Shown here piece by piece: positions 16,884 through 24,401 of a DNA stretch of 36,415 bases. Source of the DNA: a virus; the IMG/VR virus record IMGVR_UViG_3300023112_000048, positions 1 through 36,415 of that record, one strand, 5' to 3'. The notes under the pieces were generated by a model that did not search any database, was not told the DNA's origin, and was given only the letters and a program-made list of their open reading frames with translations. The number at the start of each line of letters is the position of its first letter. Position 1 is the first letter of the stretch. The position numbers were made by a program, and so were the translations under genes.

Positions 16884-17706
16884 GTCTTTCGAGTATGGAG
16901 ACTTTCTAACTATTCTTAAAAGGAAAGTAGACTATACTTGTGTTATGGCTAATGTGTCTAATGCTACTTATAGACAAGGTTCTAACTTAATTAATTTACA
17001 GTTAAATCTATTTGTTGCTGACAAGACTTTAAAAGGGGATGAGAATAAGATAGATGTAGAAAGCAATACTCAACAAATACTCAATGACTTACTAGGAGTA
17101 ATAACGCGATCCGCAAGGTGGCAAGAGTTTGGATATGTTACTACTGATATACCAGAGCAGAAATACTACGATAGAACGCCTGACGTAGTGACGGGGTGGA
17201 ATGCTACTATATCTTTAGAGATAATCCATAAAAACGGCTTTTGTGATGTTCCAATATTTAACTATGACTATGACCAAACAAGCGATGACGGTTGTACTAT
17301 ATTGGTTACGGTTGTAAATAGTGATTCTGATACATTAGCGACTAAAGTAGTTAGTAGTTCAGATAGTTCTGTTTTAGTTCCTGACATTACCTTTACAGAT
17401 TCTGACGGTGTACCTTCGAGCGTTGCAAGTGGTGTTAATATAACCGCTACACCTTGCTCAACAACAATACAAGCAAACTTAAACTTTATAGGCACAGCAG
17501 AGCAGTCTAATATAATATTTCAAGCAAGCGGTGTTACTACATTTACAAGCGTAGATAGTTCAGCAGATGTTGGCAGTATAACTATTTCAACAGATGACGT
17601 TACTTTTGTAGCGTTTACATTACCATTTACACCAGTAGCGGGAACGCCTTACTATTTTAAACGGTCTACATTCTTAGTAGATGGATATTATAATATTACA
17701 GATTAA
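16816..17706 (+). CDS. Tail terminator/neck protein with C-terminal beta domain
   Basis: Residues 1-145 resemble tail terminator or head-tail joining proteins: KSFEYGDFLTILKRKVDYTC, LINLQLNLFVADKTLKGDEN and the helix VESNTQQILNDLLGVI. Residues 145-296 form a separate Ser/Thr/Val-rich beta region (TILVTVVNSDSDTLATKVVS) like an immunoglobulin-type surface domain. The first region should seal the tail end at the neck; the second may project outward and bind host surfaces or cap interfaces. The start at 16816 is preferred because the N-terminal helix is needed for the fold. Confidence 0.55.
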   Translation: MKLTIKQLIKELQDLTAAHNQVKSFEYGDFLTILKRKVDYTCVMANVSNATYRQGSNLINLQLNLFVADKTLKGDENKIDVESNTQQILNDLLGVITRSARWQEFGYVTTDIPEQKYYDRTPDVVTGWNATISLEIIHKNGFCDVPIFNYDYDQTSDDGCTILVTVVNSDSDTLATKVVSSSDSSVLVPDITFTDSDGVPSSVASGVNITATPCSTTIQANLNFIGTAEQSNIIFQASGVTTFTSVDSSADVGSITISTDDVTFVAFTLPFTPVAGTPYYFKRSTFLVDGYYNITD

Positions 17707-18563
17707 TGGGTAAAATAATTACATATGGCTCAAGTTTTGGCAATGGTCTAATTTGTAACGCTTACGGCTTGTCTTATATTGCTGCGTTAGAAACTGCTTA
17801 CGGTGCTACTTTACCAACTACACAAAAGGAAGTTATTTGTAGCACGTTTGGAATGATAACGGGAACGGGAACGCCTAATGAATCAGATATGACGAGTTTA
17901 CTTTTAACTGACTTAGATTCAAGACTATTTCTATATTGTCCATTTGATGACACAACAGCAAACTTTGACGCTTATAAAATATCTACCAATTTGCAAACGG
18001 GTACTTTTAACAATTTTGTTAGTGGAGATATTGGAGTAAATGGAATATCAGGTGGAACGGGTAAATATTTGGATTTCGGTGTTAGTCCTAGTGTTTTTGG
18101 TGCTGAAACAGCGTTTTTGTGTTATGTAGGAGATAACGTTAGGTCTAGCGGCTCTAATGATATGGGTTCTTCTGAGTCGAATTTTTCTATTAGAACTGGA
18201 ATAAATACCCGAAATAACTCAAATAACAGAAGTAGTTTCGTTAATCAATCTACTACAGACAATATATCATCTACAAATTCACAAGGGCTATACATTGTTA
18301 ATAGGGTTGATTCTTCAACAAATAAAGTTTATAAAAATGGTGTTTTGAATCAAACTAACAGTACAGGCGGAGGGACTGGAACGACAAACAACACATACGG
18401 ACACGCTAATAATTTAGGAGGGTCAGTTGATAGGGAAAGCCCTAGGGAATTAATGACTTTAGGAATTTTCTCTAAATTAACAGATAATCAAGCAGAAGAT
18501 TTAGCATATTTAATTAATTATTTTAACTCAAACATCATTACAAGTGGAAGAAATACTTACTAA
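17706..18563 (+). CDS. LamG-like surface protein (concanavalin fold candidate)
   Basis: The 285-residue protein is Gly/Asn/Ser/Thr-rich. Its central part (about 70-280) follows a LamG-like sandwich pattern: RLFLYCPFDDTTANFDAYKI, a 'KVYKNGVLNQTNSTGGG' strand-loop and the terminal 'ELMTLGIFSKLTDNQAEDLA' helix that closes many phage LamG-type proteins. It begins with one-base overlap to the tail terminator gene and is likely displayed on the virion, where it could bind carbohydrate. It is a second candidate for host attachment beside the beta-helix protein. Ligand is unknown. Confidence 0.6.
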   Translation: MGKIITYGSSFGNGLICNAYGLSYIAALETAYGATLPTTQKEVICSTFGMITGTGTPNESDMTSLLLTDLDSRLFLYCPFDDTTANFDAYKISTNLQTGTFNNFVSGDIGVNGISGGTGKYLDFGVSPSVFGAETAFLCYVGDNVRSSGSNDMGSSESNFSIRTGINTRNNSNNRSSFVNQSTTDNISSTNSQGLYIVNRVDSSTNKVYKNGVLNQTNSTGGGTGTTNNTYGHANNLGGSVDRESPRELMTLGIFSKLTDNQAEDLAYLINYFNSNIITSGRNTY

Positions 18564-18771
18564 AATTGAAACGGTGCTAGTGCTGCTAGATATGCCTAGT
18601 CTTATTGAAAAATACGGAGACCCTGCAACTAGAGTTAGATGGGGAGTTGTTGCTAATCCAGTTTTGAAAAGTGGCTTTTATATTCTACCTTTAGGATGGG
18701 AAAAGGAATTGGATAAAGCAGGTATATTATACGAGGTTAAAGATATTGAAATTCAAATAAAACAAGACTAA
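18544..18771 (+). CDS. Small hypothetical protein (75 aa, GTG start)
   Basis: The frame opens with GTG inside the last 20 bases of the LamG-like gene. The product has a helical N-terminus (EEILTKIETVLVLLDMPSL) and a compact mixed domain (RVRWGVVANPVLKSGFYILP). It sits just before the holin, so a role with virion or lysis proteins is possible. A later start (internal ATG near codon 17) would remove the overlap. No family recognised. Confidence 0.6.
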   Translation: MEEILTKIETVLVLLDMPSLIEKYGDPATRVRWGVVANPVLKSGFYILPLGWEKELDKAGILYEVKDIEIQIKQD

Positions 18772-18836
18772 TGAGAAACTTTTTAAAATGGGCATTTAAT
18801 GACCGTAAACATAGAAATAGAATAATATTAAAATAA
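18771..18836 (+). CDS. Possible 21-aa basic mini-ORF
   Basis: ATG overlaps the previous stop (taATG) and the frame ends one base before the holin ATG. The peptide starts MRNFLKWAFNDRKHR and is basic. The exact fit between neighbours supports a translated coupling peptide, but the size makes it uncertain. Confidence 0.3.
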   Translation: MRNFLKWAFNDRKHRNRIILK

Positions 18837-18837
18837 A

Positions 18838-19299
18838 ATGCCACACAACACAATAAATAATCTATGGGCTAAATTAACAGTTTACTTTACCCAAATTGCA
18901 GCGGTTTTACTATCGTTTATAAGTCCAATTGCAGGCGTATTAATTGCAGTAGGTGCTTTTGTATTCCTAGACACTATCATAGGCTTATGGAAGGCTAAAG
19001 TAATTAAGCAACAGATAACAAGTAGGAGGTTGTCAGATGTGGTGCAGAAAATGCTAGTCTATCAATGCACAGTTATTACATTCTTTATACTAGGACACTT
19101 TATAGTTAATGACATTGTAAAAGGCTTTATAGATATTGACTACGCTATGACTAAAATAATTGCAGTAGTACTAATTAGTATTGAGTTCTTTAGTATAGAT
19201 GAGAGTTTTAAAGCAGCAACGGGTAAAGGTTTACTACAAAGGTTAACGGATTTAATATCTAAATACAAGACAAATAAAAAAGCATTTAGGAAGGATTAA
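18838..19299 (+). CDS. Phage holin (Hol44/phage_holin_4 type)
   Basis: The 153-residue protein has three or four hydrophobic helices: about 16-36 (IAAVLLSFISPIAGVLIAVG), 37-52, 70-92 (VYQCTVITFFILGHFIV) and 103-120 (TKIIAVVLISIEFFSIDESF). A basic loop (KQQITSRRLSDVVQKM) follows the first hairpin. The phrase 'FxxDxxxGLWKA' and the late 'SIDESF' motif fit the toxin-secretion/phage-lysis holin family. It should permeabilise the inner membrane at lysis, releasing the amidase encoded 1.8 kb downstream. The gene is followed by an independent promoter for the next gene, so it ends the late virion unit. Confidence 0.8.
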   Translation: MPHNTINNLWAKLTVYFTQIAAVLLSFISPIAGVLIAVGAFVFLDTIIGLWKAKVIKQQITSRRLSDVVQKMLVYQCTVITFFILGHFIVNDIVKGFIDIDYAMTKIIAVVLISIEFFSIDESFKAATGKGLLQRLTDLISKYKTNKKAFRKD

Positions 19300-19310
19300 A
19301 TAAAAAGTAC

Positions 19311-19318
19311 TATATTTG
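19311..19318 (+). promoter_or_regulatory. Bacteroidetes-type -7 box TATATTTG
   Basis: TATATTTG matches TAnnTTTG in the 33-base gap after the holin and ends 14 bases before the phosphoesterase ATG. A TTTAGG about 22 bases upstream could serve as a weak -33 region. It likely starts a separate transcript for the following genes. Confidence 0.6.
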
Positions 19319-19332
19319 CCTAAACTAAAATT

Positions 19333-20547
19333 ATGGCTAACAAAAAAATTTACATTAACGACAAGACAGCAAAAGAGTTATTTGGCAAAGTTAATATCAA
19401 TAGAAAGTATAGGTTAAACGCTGAACAATTAGAGCAGTTAGAAAACTATAAAGAGGGCAAGCCACAAAAGGTTAAAGTAAAGTCTAAATCAGACAGCAAC
19501 GACTACAAAGATAAAGGAGTTTTAAGCGCATTAAATGATAAAGGTAAGTTAATGAATATAGATGAATATTGCATCTATTACAACCTACCTAAAGCAGATA
19601 TAAGCAGTTATAAATTAGTAACCCATACGGGAACGCCTTTCTTTAATATTGTATTTAGAGAAGTTGCAGAGACTAGTGTAATTGATTGGGATCAAATAAA
19701 GAAAACATTAAGCAATCAAATAAAAAGAGTTTACACATCTAAGAAAGTACAAAGTAAAAGTAAAAAAGAAGGTGTTTTAAAGTGGAGTGATTTACATTTC
19801 GGTGCATACACTAGGAACTTACTTAATACAGATGACTTTGATAAGGATATTTTACTAGATGGATTGCTAGAAAGTATTGAAGTTTGTAATGATATGGGAT
19901 TTGAGAAAACTCACATACATATTAACGGAGATTTAATAGAGAGTTTTAGTGGTCTTAATCACATTAATAGTTGGCAAAGTATGGACTCAGAAATAATAGG
20001 AGCAAATGCGGTAAGATTATGTTCTAAGATGTTACATACAGCACTAAAGGAAGTTAATAATTTAGGGTGTGTAAAGATAGTAGCAGGCAATCACGATAGA
20101 CTTAGTAAGAACAATGATGAAGATGTTAAAGGCGGTGCTGCTGATTTGATAGCGTACTGTTTGGAGTTAATGGGTTATGATGTAGAGTTTCATCCTTACG
20201 TTATTAGTCACTTAGTAGACGGCATTAACCACGTTAATTTACATGGAGATAAGTCTATTAGTAAGAAGTCAACAGAAAAGATTATATTAGACTATGGTAT
20301 TCAAGGTATTTATAACCTAATTAATGAAGGACACTTACATTCAGTTATAGAAAAATTATCTATTAAACAAAGAGAAAGTTTTGAGGTGTTAAAGGATGAT
20401 AGTATATTGCATAGAAGATTTTATTTACCTTCATTCTTTACGGGTAATTATTATTCAGCAACTTTAGGATATACTACTAATCCTGGTTACTTTATCATTT
20501 GGTCAAACAAGAAAAATAGACCACAATTTTTTAATGGAAGTGTATAA
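19333..20547 (+). CDS. Calcineurin-like metallophosphoesterase
   Basis: The 404-residue protein has an N-terminal ~145-residue region of unknown fold, then a complete metallophosphoesterase domain: D153/H155 (WSDLHFGA), D200 (NGDLIE), N253/H254/D255 (GNHDR), H304 (LHGDKS) and H334/H336 (GHLH). These residues bind two metals. Such phage enzymes hydrolyse phosphodiesters, often acting as nucleases or phosphatases. The N-terminal segment contains a possible helix-turn-helix-like stretch (KLMNIDEYCIYYNLPKADIS), reminiscent of DNA-binding. The gene has its own promoter and lies between holin and amidase. The substrate is not evident. Confidence 0.88.
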   Translation: MANKKIYINDKTAKELFGKVNINRKYRLNAEQLEQLENYKEGKPQKVKVKSKSDSNDYKDKGVLSALNDKGKLMNIDEYCIYYNLPKADISSYKLVTHTGTPFFNIVFREVAETSVIDWDQIKKTLSNQIKRVYTSKKVQSKSKKEGVLKWSDLHFGAYTRNLLNTDDFDKDILLDGLLESIEVCNDMGFEKTHIHINGDLIESFSGLNHINSWQSMDSEIIGANAVRLCSKMLHTALKEVNNLGCVKIVAGNHDRLSKNNDEDVKGGAADLIAYCLELMGYDVEFHPYVISHLVDGINHVNLHGDKSISKKSTEKIILDYGIQGIYNLINEGHLHSVIEKLSIKQRESFEVLKDDSILHRRFYLPSFFTGNYYSATLGYTTNPGYFIIWSNKKNRPQFFNGSV

Positions 20548-20554
20548 TTTTTAG

Positions 20555-20562
20555 TATCTTAG
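20555..20562 (+). promoter_or_regulatory. Weak -7-like box TATCTTAG before HNH gene
   Basis: TATCTTAG departs from TATCTTTG at one position and lies four bases upstream of the HNH gene's ATG. If used, transcription would begin at or inside the start codon. It may have arrived with the homing gene. Only weakly supported. Confidence 0.3.
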
Positions 20563-20566
20563 AGTT

Positions 20567-21076
20567 ATGAAAGAACAATGGAAACAAGTAAAAGGCTATG
20601 AAGGTCTTTATGAAGTTAGTAATTTTGGAAGGGTTAGGTCACTACCTAGGCTAAGAAGTAATGGTACTGGAAAATATATGACAAAGGAAATTATTTTAAA
20701 TCCAAATTCAAAAAAAGGAAAATATTTAAACGTAGGTCTTAGTAATGGAATAAGTCAAAAAAGTAGAAGAATACACTCTTTAGTGGCTGAGGCTTTTTTA
20801 AACCATAAGCCAAGCCGTAAAATGGTTGTAGATCACATTGATAACAATCAATTTAATAATAGGTTAGATAATCTTCAAATAATACCACAAAGATTAAACA
20901 CTTCAAAAGATAAGACTGGCACTTCTAAATATACTGGAGTTCACTTTTGTAAAAGAGATAAAAAGTATTTATCATGCATTAGAGTTAACGGAGATAAGGT
21001 TTACTTAGGTAGTTTCTTTTGCGAACTTGCAGCCGCTTATGCTTACAATAAAAAACTAAAAGAGATAACATTATGA
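20567..21076 (+). CDS. NUMOD4-HNH-AP2 homing endonuclease
   Basis: The 169-residue protein has NUMOD4 at the N-terminus (WKQVKGYEGLYEVSNFGRV), a central HNH core (IHSLVAEAFL, VVDHIDNNQFNNRLDNLQII) and a C-terminal AP2-like DNA-binding part (YTGVHFCKRDKKYLSCIRV, VYLGSFFCELAAAYAYNKKL). It should cleave a specific DNA site and spread its own gene. It lies free-standing between the phosphoesterase and amidase genes, ending with a 4-base ATGA overlap onto the amidase start. A second, different HNH gene sits at 30510. The target is probably the uninterrupted junction upstream of the amidase. Confidence 0.92.
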   Translation: MKEQWKQVKGYEGLYEVSNFGRVRSLPRLRSNGTGKYMTKEIILNPNSKKGKYLNVGLSNGISQKSRRIHSLVAEAFLNHKPSRKMVVDHIDNNQFNNRLDNLQIIPQRLNTSKDKTGTSKYTGVHFCKRDKKYLSCIRVNGDKVYLGSFFCELAAAYAYNKKLKEITL

Positions 21077-21474
21077 GAGAGATTAAATACATAGTATTAC
21101 ATTGCACAGCCACTAACAAAGATGCAACAGTAGAGAATATTAAGAAGTACTGGAAAGAGCGTTTAGGTTGGAAGAACGTAGGTTATCACTTTATAATCAA
21201 GCCTAATGGCAAGATAGAAAAGTTAGCAGGTATTAACACTATTACAAACGGTGTAAGAGGATTTAATGATAGGTCTATTCATATTAGTTACATTGGTGGT
21301 AAATATGAAGATGATAGGACAGAGGATCAAATAGAAAGCCAACACTTTATAGTTGGTATCTTAAAAGATATGTTTCCTAAAGCGAAGATACAAGGACATA
21401 CTGACTTCCCAAAGGTTACAAAGTCTTGTCCTAGATTTGATACAATAGAAGAGTTTAAATATTTAAATAAGTAG
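21073..21474 (+). CDS. N-acetylmuramoyl-L-alanine amidase (T7 lysozyme-like)
   Basis: This 133-residue endolysin cuts the amide bond between N-acetylmuramic acid and L-alanine. The Zn ligands are H10 (VLHCTAT), H109 (GHTDF) and C119 (KSCPRFD). GYHFIIKPNG (Y38) and K117 correspond to the catalytic Tyr and Lys of T7 lysozyme. No signal peptide is present, so release depends on the holin at 18838. The start overlaps the HNH gene end by four bases, which suggests the endonuclease inserted exactly before the amidase start. The length is typical for a one-domain amidase. Confidence 0.93.
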   Translation: MREIKYIVLHCTATNKDATVENIKKYWKERLGWKNVGYHFIIKPNGKIEKLAGINTITNGVRGFNDRSIHISYIGGKYEDDRTEDQIESQHFIVGILKDMFPKAKIQGHTDFPKVTKSCPRFDTIEEFKYLNK

Positions 21475-21476
21475 TT

Positions 21477-21656
21477 ATGTTTGATATGATGGATGAGGCA
21501 ATAGCCAATGATTTAGGAATAAGCGTTGAGGAGTATGTAGATAAGATTGAAAGAACTACACAGCACAGAATGGAAGTTATTGTAATGGGTTTATTTAGCG
21601 AGGATGATTTGATAATAGAAAAGGCTAAGAGAATATTTAACTTGATACAAGAATGA
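21477..21656 (+). CDS. Small hypothetical protein in lysis cluster (59 aa)
   Basis: From ATG 21477 the product is an acidic, helical 59-residue protein (MFDMMDEAIANDLGISVEEY, ending AKRIFNLIQE). It starts two bases after the amidase stop and overlaps the next ATG by four. The sequence LGISVEEYVDKIE looks like a small helical DNA- or protein-binding domain. It may be part of the lysis operon. No family recognised. Confidence 0.65.
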   Translation: MFDMMDEAIANDLGISVEEYVDKIERTTQHRMEVIVMGLFSEDDLIIEKAKRIFNLIQE

Positions 21657-21889
21657 TTAAAGGTTACATAACAGCAATAATAACACTATCTATATTTTGC
21701 ATCTTAGCATCGTTCTTTCTAGGTCGTGTATCTAAGACTTGTGAATTATGCCCTGAGAACACGCCAGTAATTAAATACATTGAACGAAAAGAAACTATTA
21801 AAAAGATTGAAGATGAAATACATAAAATTATTATTCCTACTGATAGGGTTAAACGGGATTCATTACGCTCAGCACTCAACCCAAGATAG
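21653..21889 (+). CDS. Membrane protein, inner-membrane spanin candidate
   Basis: The 78-residue product has one N-terminal helix (about 5-25, YITAIITLSIFCILASFFLG) followed by a charged, helical periplasmic part (YIERKETIKKIEDEIHKIII). That arrangement resembles an i-spanin. The next gene starts inside it in another frame, as in Rz/Rz1 arrangements. It lies directly after the amidase. Lack of a clear outer-membrane lipoprotein partner keeps the spanin call provisional. Confidence 0.5.
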   Translation: MIKGYITAIITLSIFCILASFFLGRVSKTCELCPENTPVIKYIERKETIKKIEDEIHKIIIPTDRVKRDSLRSALNPR

Positions 21890-22151
21890 TATCTATTACA
21901 CCGACAAACAAGATATTAATTGCCTTAGATGTTTGCAAACTGAGGTATTAAAAGATAGTTTAATTAGTCAATACAAAGCCAACGAGTTAACGGCTGACAC
22001 TATCATCTATCAATTACAATCTAATATAAACGATTTAAACGACCTAAACACAGAGCAAGGTAAGAAGATTACCAAACTCCGTTGGAACGTCTTAAAAGTT
22101 GGCGTTATAGGTTTACTTAGTGGCTTTCTTGCTGCTATCATTCTTATCTAA
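21813..22151 (+). CDS. Overlapping exported/membrane protein of the lysis cluster
   Basis: The frame can begin at 21780, but an ATG at 21813 gives a typical signal-like N-terminus (MKYIKLLFLLIGLNGIHYAQ). The 112-residue product then has a CLRC motif, a coiled segment (IIYQLQSNINDLNDLNTEQG) and a C-terminal hydrophobic helix (VGVIGLLSGFLAAIILI). It overlaps the upstream membrane gene by 77 bases from this start. No Cys follows the signal, so it is not an obvious lipoprotein. It may act with its neighbour in envelope disruption; an alternative is an unrelated membrane protein. Confidence 0.6.
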   Translation: MKYIKLLFLLIGLNGIHYAQHSTQDSIYYTDKQDINCLRCLQTEVLKDSLISQYKANELTADTIIYQLQSNINDLNDLNTEQGKKITKLRWNVLKVGVIGLLSGFLAAIILI

Positions 22152-22161
22152 TCACACCCTA

Positions 22162-22197
22162 AAATGTCCAGTTTTTACTAATATAAACTGGACATTT
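22162..22197 (+). terminator. Perfect 13-bp dyad, probable (bidirectional) terminator
   Basis: AAATGTCCAGTTT (22162-22174) is repeated in exact inverse at 22185-22197 with a ten-base loop. It directly follows the lysis cluster and precedes the promoter of the early regulator gene. T runs in both arms suggest termination in either direction, but no long U tract follows, so an operator is an alternative. Confidence 0.6.
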
Positions 22198-22257
22198 ACC
22201 ACTTATCATTCATATTTACCGTTCGTGTAGTTTTTCTAATTGCATCGTTTATTGTCT

Positions 22258-22275
22258 TACATTTGTATTAACAAA
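22258..22275 (+). promoter_or_regulatory. Early promoter, TACATTTG with conserved downstream sequence
   Basis: TACATTTG (22258-22265) is a -7 box; the 19-base string TTACATTTGTATTAACAAA (from 22257) recurs exactly at 28490-28508 and, with changes, at 32078-32100. It lies 26 bases upstream of the 22292 gene. No good -33 is seen at the usual spacing. Confidence 0.65.
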
Positions 22276-22291
22276 ATAAAACGATAAAATT

Positions 22292-22825
22292 ATGAAGAAA
22301 GAAGAGACAGTAATGAAGTACCTTGATGCTTTAAAGGAGTTGAAAGTTGTATTAAAACATACGGATAGACTTAGTTTCTTGAAGTACGCAGTTGATAACA
22401 ACCTGAGTAAGAATTTTCCAAATGTTATGATTAAGAATAAGTTGATATTAAATAAAGGCGGTAAAGCAAATACTGCTAGGTATCATTGGAATACTATACC
22501 TCCTAATGTTAAAATGGCTGAGAGGGTTTTAGATGAGTGTAATAATATTGGTGTTTCAGCGATGAGAACTACTAGGGAAAATTCTAAAAATATAAATGCT
22601 AAATCATGGAGCAGTGATGATAAGTTATTTGCAATAGAAAACAGAAGAAAGTTAAAGCCTGAAAAGATAGCAAAAAAATTAAATAGGTCTAAGAGTTCTG
22701 TTGTAGCATTCTATTATAGAGAAGATAATAAGTTGAAGTCTAAAAATGAAGTTATAATAAAAGAGATACATACAAGCAAAAAAGTTATATCTATTTTATG
22801 GGGTTTAATAAAAATAACTAAGTAA
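22292..22825 (+). CDS. Putative transcription regulator with Myb/SANT-like helix-turn-helix
   Basis: The 177-residue basic protein has a C-terminal segment (about 107-150, SWSSDDKLFAIENRRKLKPE then IAKKLNRSKSSVVAFYY) resembling a Myb/SANT or sigma-4-like HTH, with a recognition helix NRSKSSVVAFYYR. The N-terminal ~100 residues are helical and contain IKNKLILNKGGKANTARYHW of unknown fold. It is the first gene behind an early-type promoter, so it may control early expression. It overlaps the next ATG by one base. A role in DNA metabolism is an alternative. Confidence 0.6.
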   Translation: MKKEETVMKYLDALKELKVVLKHTDRLSFLKYAVDNNLSKNFPNVMIKNKLILNKGGKANTARYHWNTIPPNVKMAERVLDECNNIGVSAMRTTRENSKNINAKSWSSDDKLFAIENRRKLKPEKIAKKLNRSKSSVVAFYYREDNKLKSKNEVIIKEIHTSKKVISILWGLIKITK

Positions 22826-23025
22826 TGAATACAAGAACATTTAACTATCAAGGTCAAGACGTTGAAGTCTCTTTATCAGACGATGAGATAAGCGTATATC
22901 TAAACGATGAAGACATCACAGATAATGTAGATACTTGCTTACTATGTGAATGGGTAGCAGAGATTGAAGCCTGCGAGCAAGAGGAATACGAAGATAATAA
23001 GTACGAACGATTAAAAGGAAACTAA
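22825..23025 (+). CDS. Acidic small hypothetical protein (66 aa)
   Basis: A very acidic 66-residue protein (DVEVSLSDDEISVYLNDEDI, then a CLLCEWVAEIEAC stretch with three Cys). Its charge pattern resembles DNA-mimic or protein-inhibitor phage products, although this is only compositional. It overlaps both neighbours by one base, consistent with an early operon. Confidence 0.65.
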   Translation: MNTRTFNYQGQDVEVSLSDDEISVYLNDEDITDNVDTCLLCEWVAEIEACEQEEYEDNKYERLKGN

Positions 23026-23168
23026 TGAGCAATCTAATTAAATGGTTTAAACTTCTGGACGAGAAATCAGAAGCCAACAAAGAGACAATTAAAAGTAAGG
23101 ACTTTCAAGAGTGGTTAATCCACATTAAAACGCAAAGAGTAATAACAACTAATAAATTAAGATTATGA
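23025..23168 (+). CDS. Small hypothetical protein (47 aa)
   Basis: ATG at 23025 overlaps the previous stop (taATG) and the frame ends in ATGA with the next gene, so it fills the only gap here. The product is helical and charged (MSNLIKWFKLLDEKSEANKE). No function is suggested. Confidence 0.6.
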   Translation: MSNLIKWFKLLDEKSEANKETIKSKDFQEWLIHIKTQRVITTNKLRL

Positions 23169-23365
23169 CACCAAAAGAAAAAGCAAAAGAATTAATAAAT
23201 AATATGCTTTACTGCTATCAAGGAAACATTGATGAATACACAGCTAAACAATGTGCTTTAGTATGTGTTGAAGAAATGATAGAAGACGCTAAGTATGATG
23301 TTTATAACGGTTCGGTTAGAATTAAAAATTGGAAAGAAGTAAAACAAGAAATAGAAAAACTATGA
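23165..23365 (+). CDS. Conserved phage protein of unknown function (66 aa)
   Basis: The phrase TPKEKAKELINNML followed by AKQCALVCVEEMIEDAKY is one I recognise as recurrent in small proteins of Bacteroidetes phages and prophages. All helical, probably cytoplasmic. Function unknown. It overlaps its neighbours by about four bases. Confidence 0.7.
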   Translation: MTPKEKAKELINNMLYCYQGNIDEYTAKQCALVCVEEMIEDAKYDVYNGSVRIKNWKEVKQEIEKL

Positions 23366-23532
23366 TACCAATAGAAGAAAACGAGCCTTTTGAATTAGCA
23401 ATAACTTTAATTAGAGACTACTTCGATAAGAACAAGAATAATAAAAGAGAACAGTTACTAGCGATTAAAGCAATGGAAGAGATACACGCTTACGTTACTG
23501 CTGACGATATGAAAATTGATTACGAATATTAA
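23362..23532 (+). CDS. Small hypothetical protein (56 aa)
   Basis: The start at 23362 (MIPIEENEPFELAITLIRDY) overlaps the upstream stop by four bases; a longer frame from 23329 would lie mainly within the previous gene. The protein is helical and acidic, ending DDMKIDYEY. No family recognised. Confidence 0.65.
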   Translation: MIPIEENEPFELAITLIRDYFDKNKNNKREQLLAIKAMEEIHAYVTADDMKIDYEY

Positions 23533-23544
23533 AATTAAATAACT

Positions 23545-23796
23545 ATGACACCATTAGAAGCAGCAGAGCAAGAGATTAGAACGCTACAAATAGCAAAAGA
23601 GAAGTTAGTAAGTGGTACTAAGTATAACAGAATAGAACTTGAAAAGAAATATTTTTTTATTACGGAAAATTACCCTAACTTTGTCGACAAGGTTACAAAC
23701 ATACTATACATCTTAGGTAGTATTAAAATGGATCGTAGAGATTTACGAGACTTAGACAGAGCAAAAAACAGAGCGTACAAATTAATTAACTTATAA
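23545..23796 (+). CDS. Small helical hypothetical protein (83 aa)
   Basis: Basic/helical 83-residue product (EAAEQEIRTLQIAKEKLVSG, ending ARNKRAYKL-like residues). Likely a coiled-coil. It directly precedes the annealing protein gene and may belong to the recombination cluster. Function unknown. Confidence 0.65.
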   Translation: MTPLEAAEQEIRTLQIAKEKLVSGTKYNRIELEKKYFFITENYPNFVDKVTNILYILGSIKMDRRDLRDLDRAKNRAYKLINL

Positions 23797-23807
23797 AATA
23801 AATAAAG

Positions 23808-24401
23808 ATGGAAGAAAATTTAGAACTATGGAGAAAGGTTGAAAAGACTAACCCGAACTACACAAAGAAAGCAAAAATAGGAGGTCATACAATAACCGCA
23901 ATAGCACCACAGTATCAAATAATGCAAGTTACTGAGCAGTTTGGAGTTTATGGTAGGACTTGGGGATTTAAAGATATTAAATTGTCTTACGACTTAGTAG
24001 ATAAGTGTAACTTAGTGGTGTTTAGGGGGACGTTCTTTTTTCCTAATGGAGAGTTTGAGATTATAAACTCTAGTAAATTATACATCGATAGAAATAATAC
24101 AATGATAGATGATAATTTTGCTAAGAAAATTGAAACAGATTCGCTAACAAAGGCTATTTCTAAACTTGGTTTTAATGCAGATATATTTTTAGGCAAGTTT
24201 GATGACGTTAGATATTTAGCAGAAGTAACAGAAGAGTTTAAACCAAAGCCAGTTACAAAGCCTGCATTAAATCAAAAGCAATTAGATGGACTAAGCAAGG
24301 TAACAGATGTAGAAGTGCTTAGAGGTTACTTTAAAACGCACGAGATAACAGAAGAGCAAAAAGGATTAATTACTAAACTAGCATTAAAATTAAAAGGATG
24401 A
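23808..24401 (+). CDS. Single-strand annealing protein candidate (Rad52/Sak3-like)
   Basis: The 197-residue protein has a core (about 1-145) with QYQIMQVTEQFGVYGRTWGF, strands around FRGTFFFPNGEFEI, and the C-terminal core signature TDSLTKAISKLGFNADIFLG, which I associate with Rad52-like phage annealing proteins. The remaining 50 residues form a helical tail (QLDGLSKVTDVEVLRGYF) usual for filament or SSB contacts. It should anneal complementary strands in phage recombination and end repair. The gene lies upstream of an SSB-like protein, with NinB and NinG later in the same region. The exact SSAP class needs a profile comparison. Confidence 0.7.
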   Translation: MEENLELWRKVEKTNPNYTKKAKIGGHTITAIAPQYQIMQVTEQFGVYGRTWGFKDIKLSYDLVDKCNLVVFRGTFFFPNGEFEIINSSKLYIDRNNTMIDDNFAKKIETDSLTKAISKLGFNADIFLGKFDDVRYLAEVTEEFKPKPVTKPALNQKQLDGLSKVTDVEVLRGYFKTHEITEEQKGLITKLALKLKG

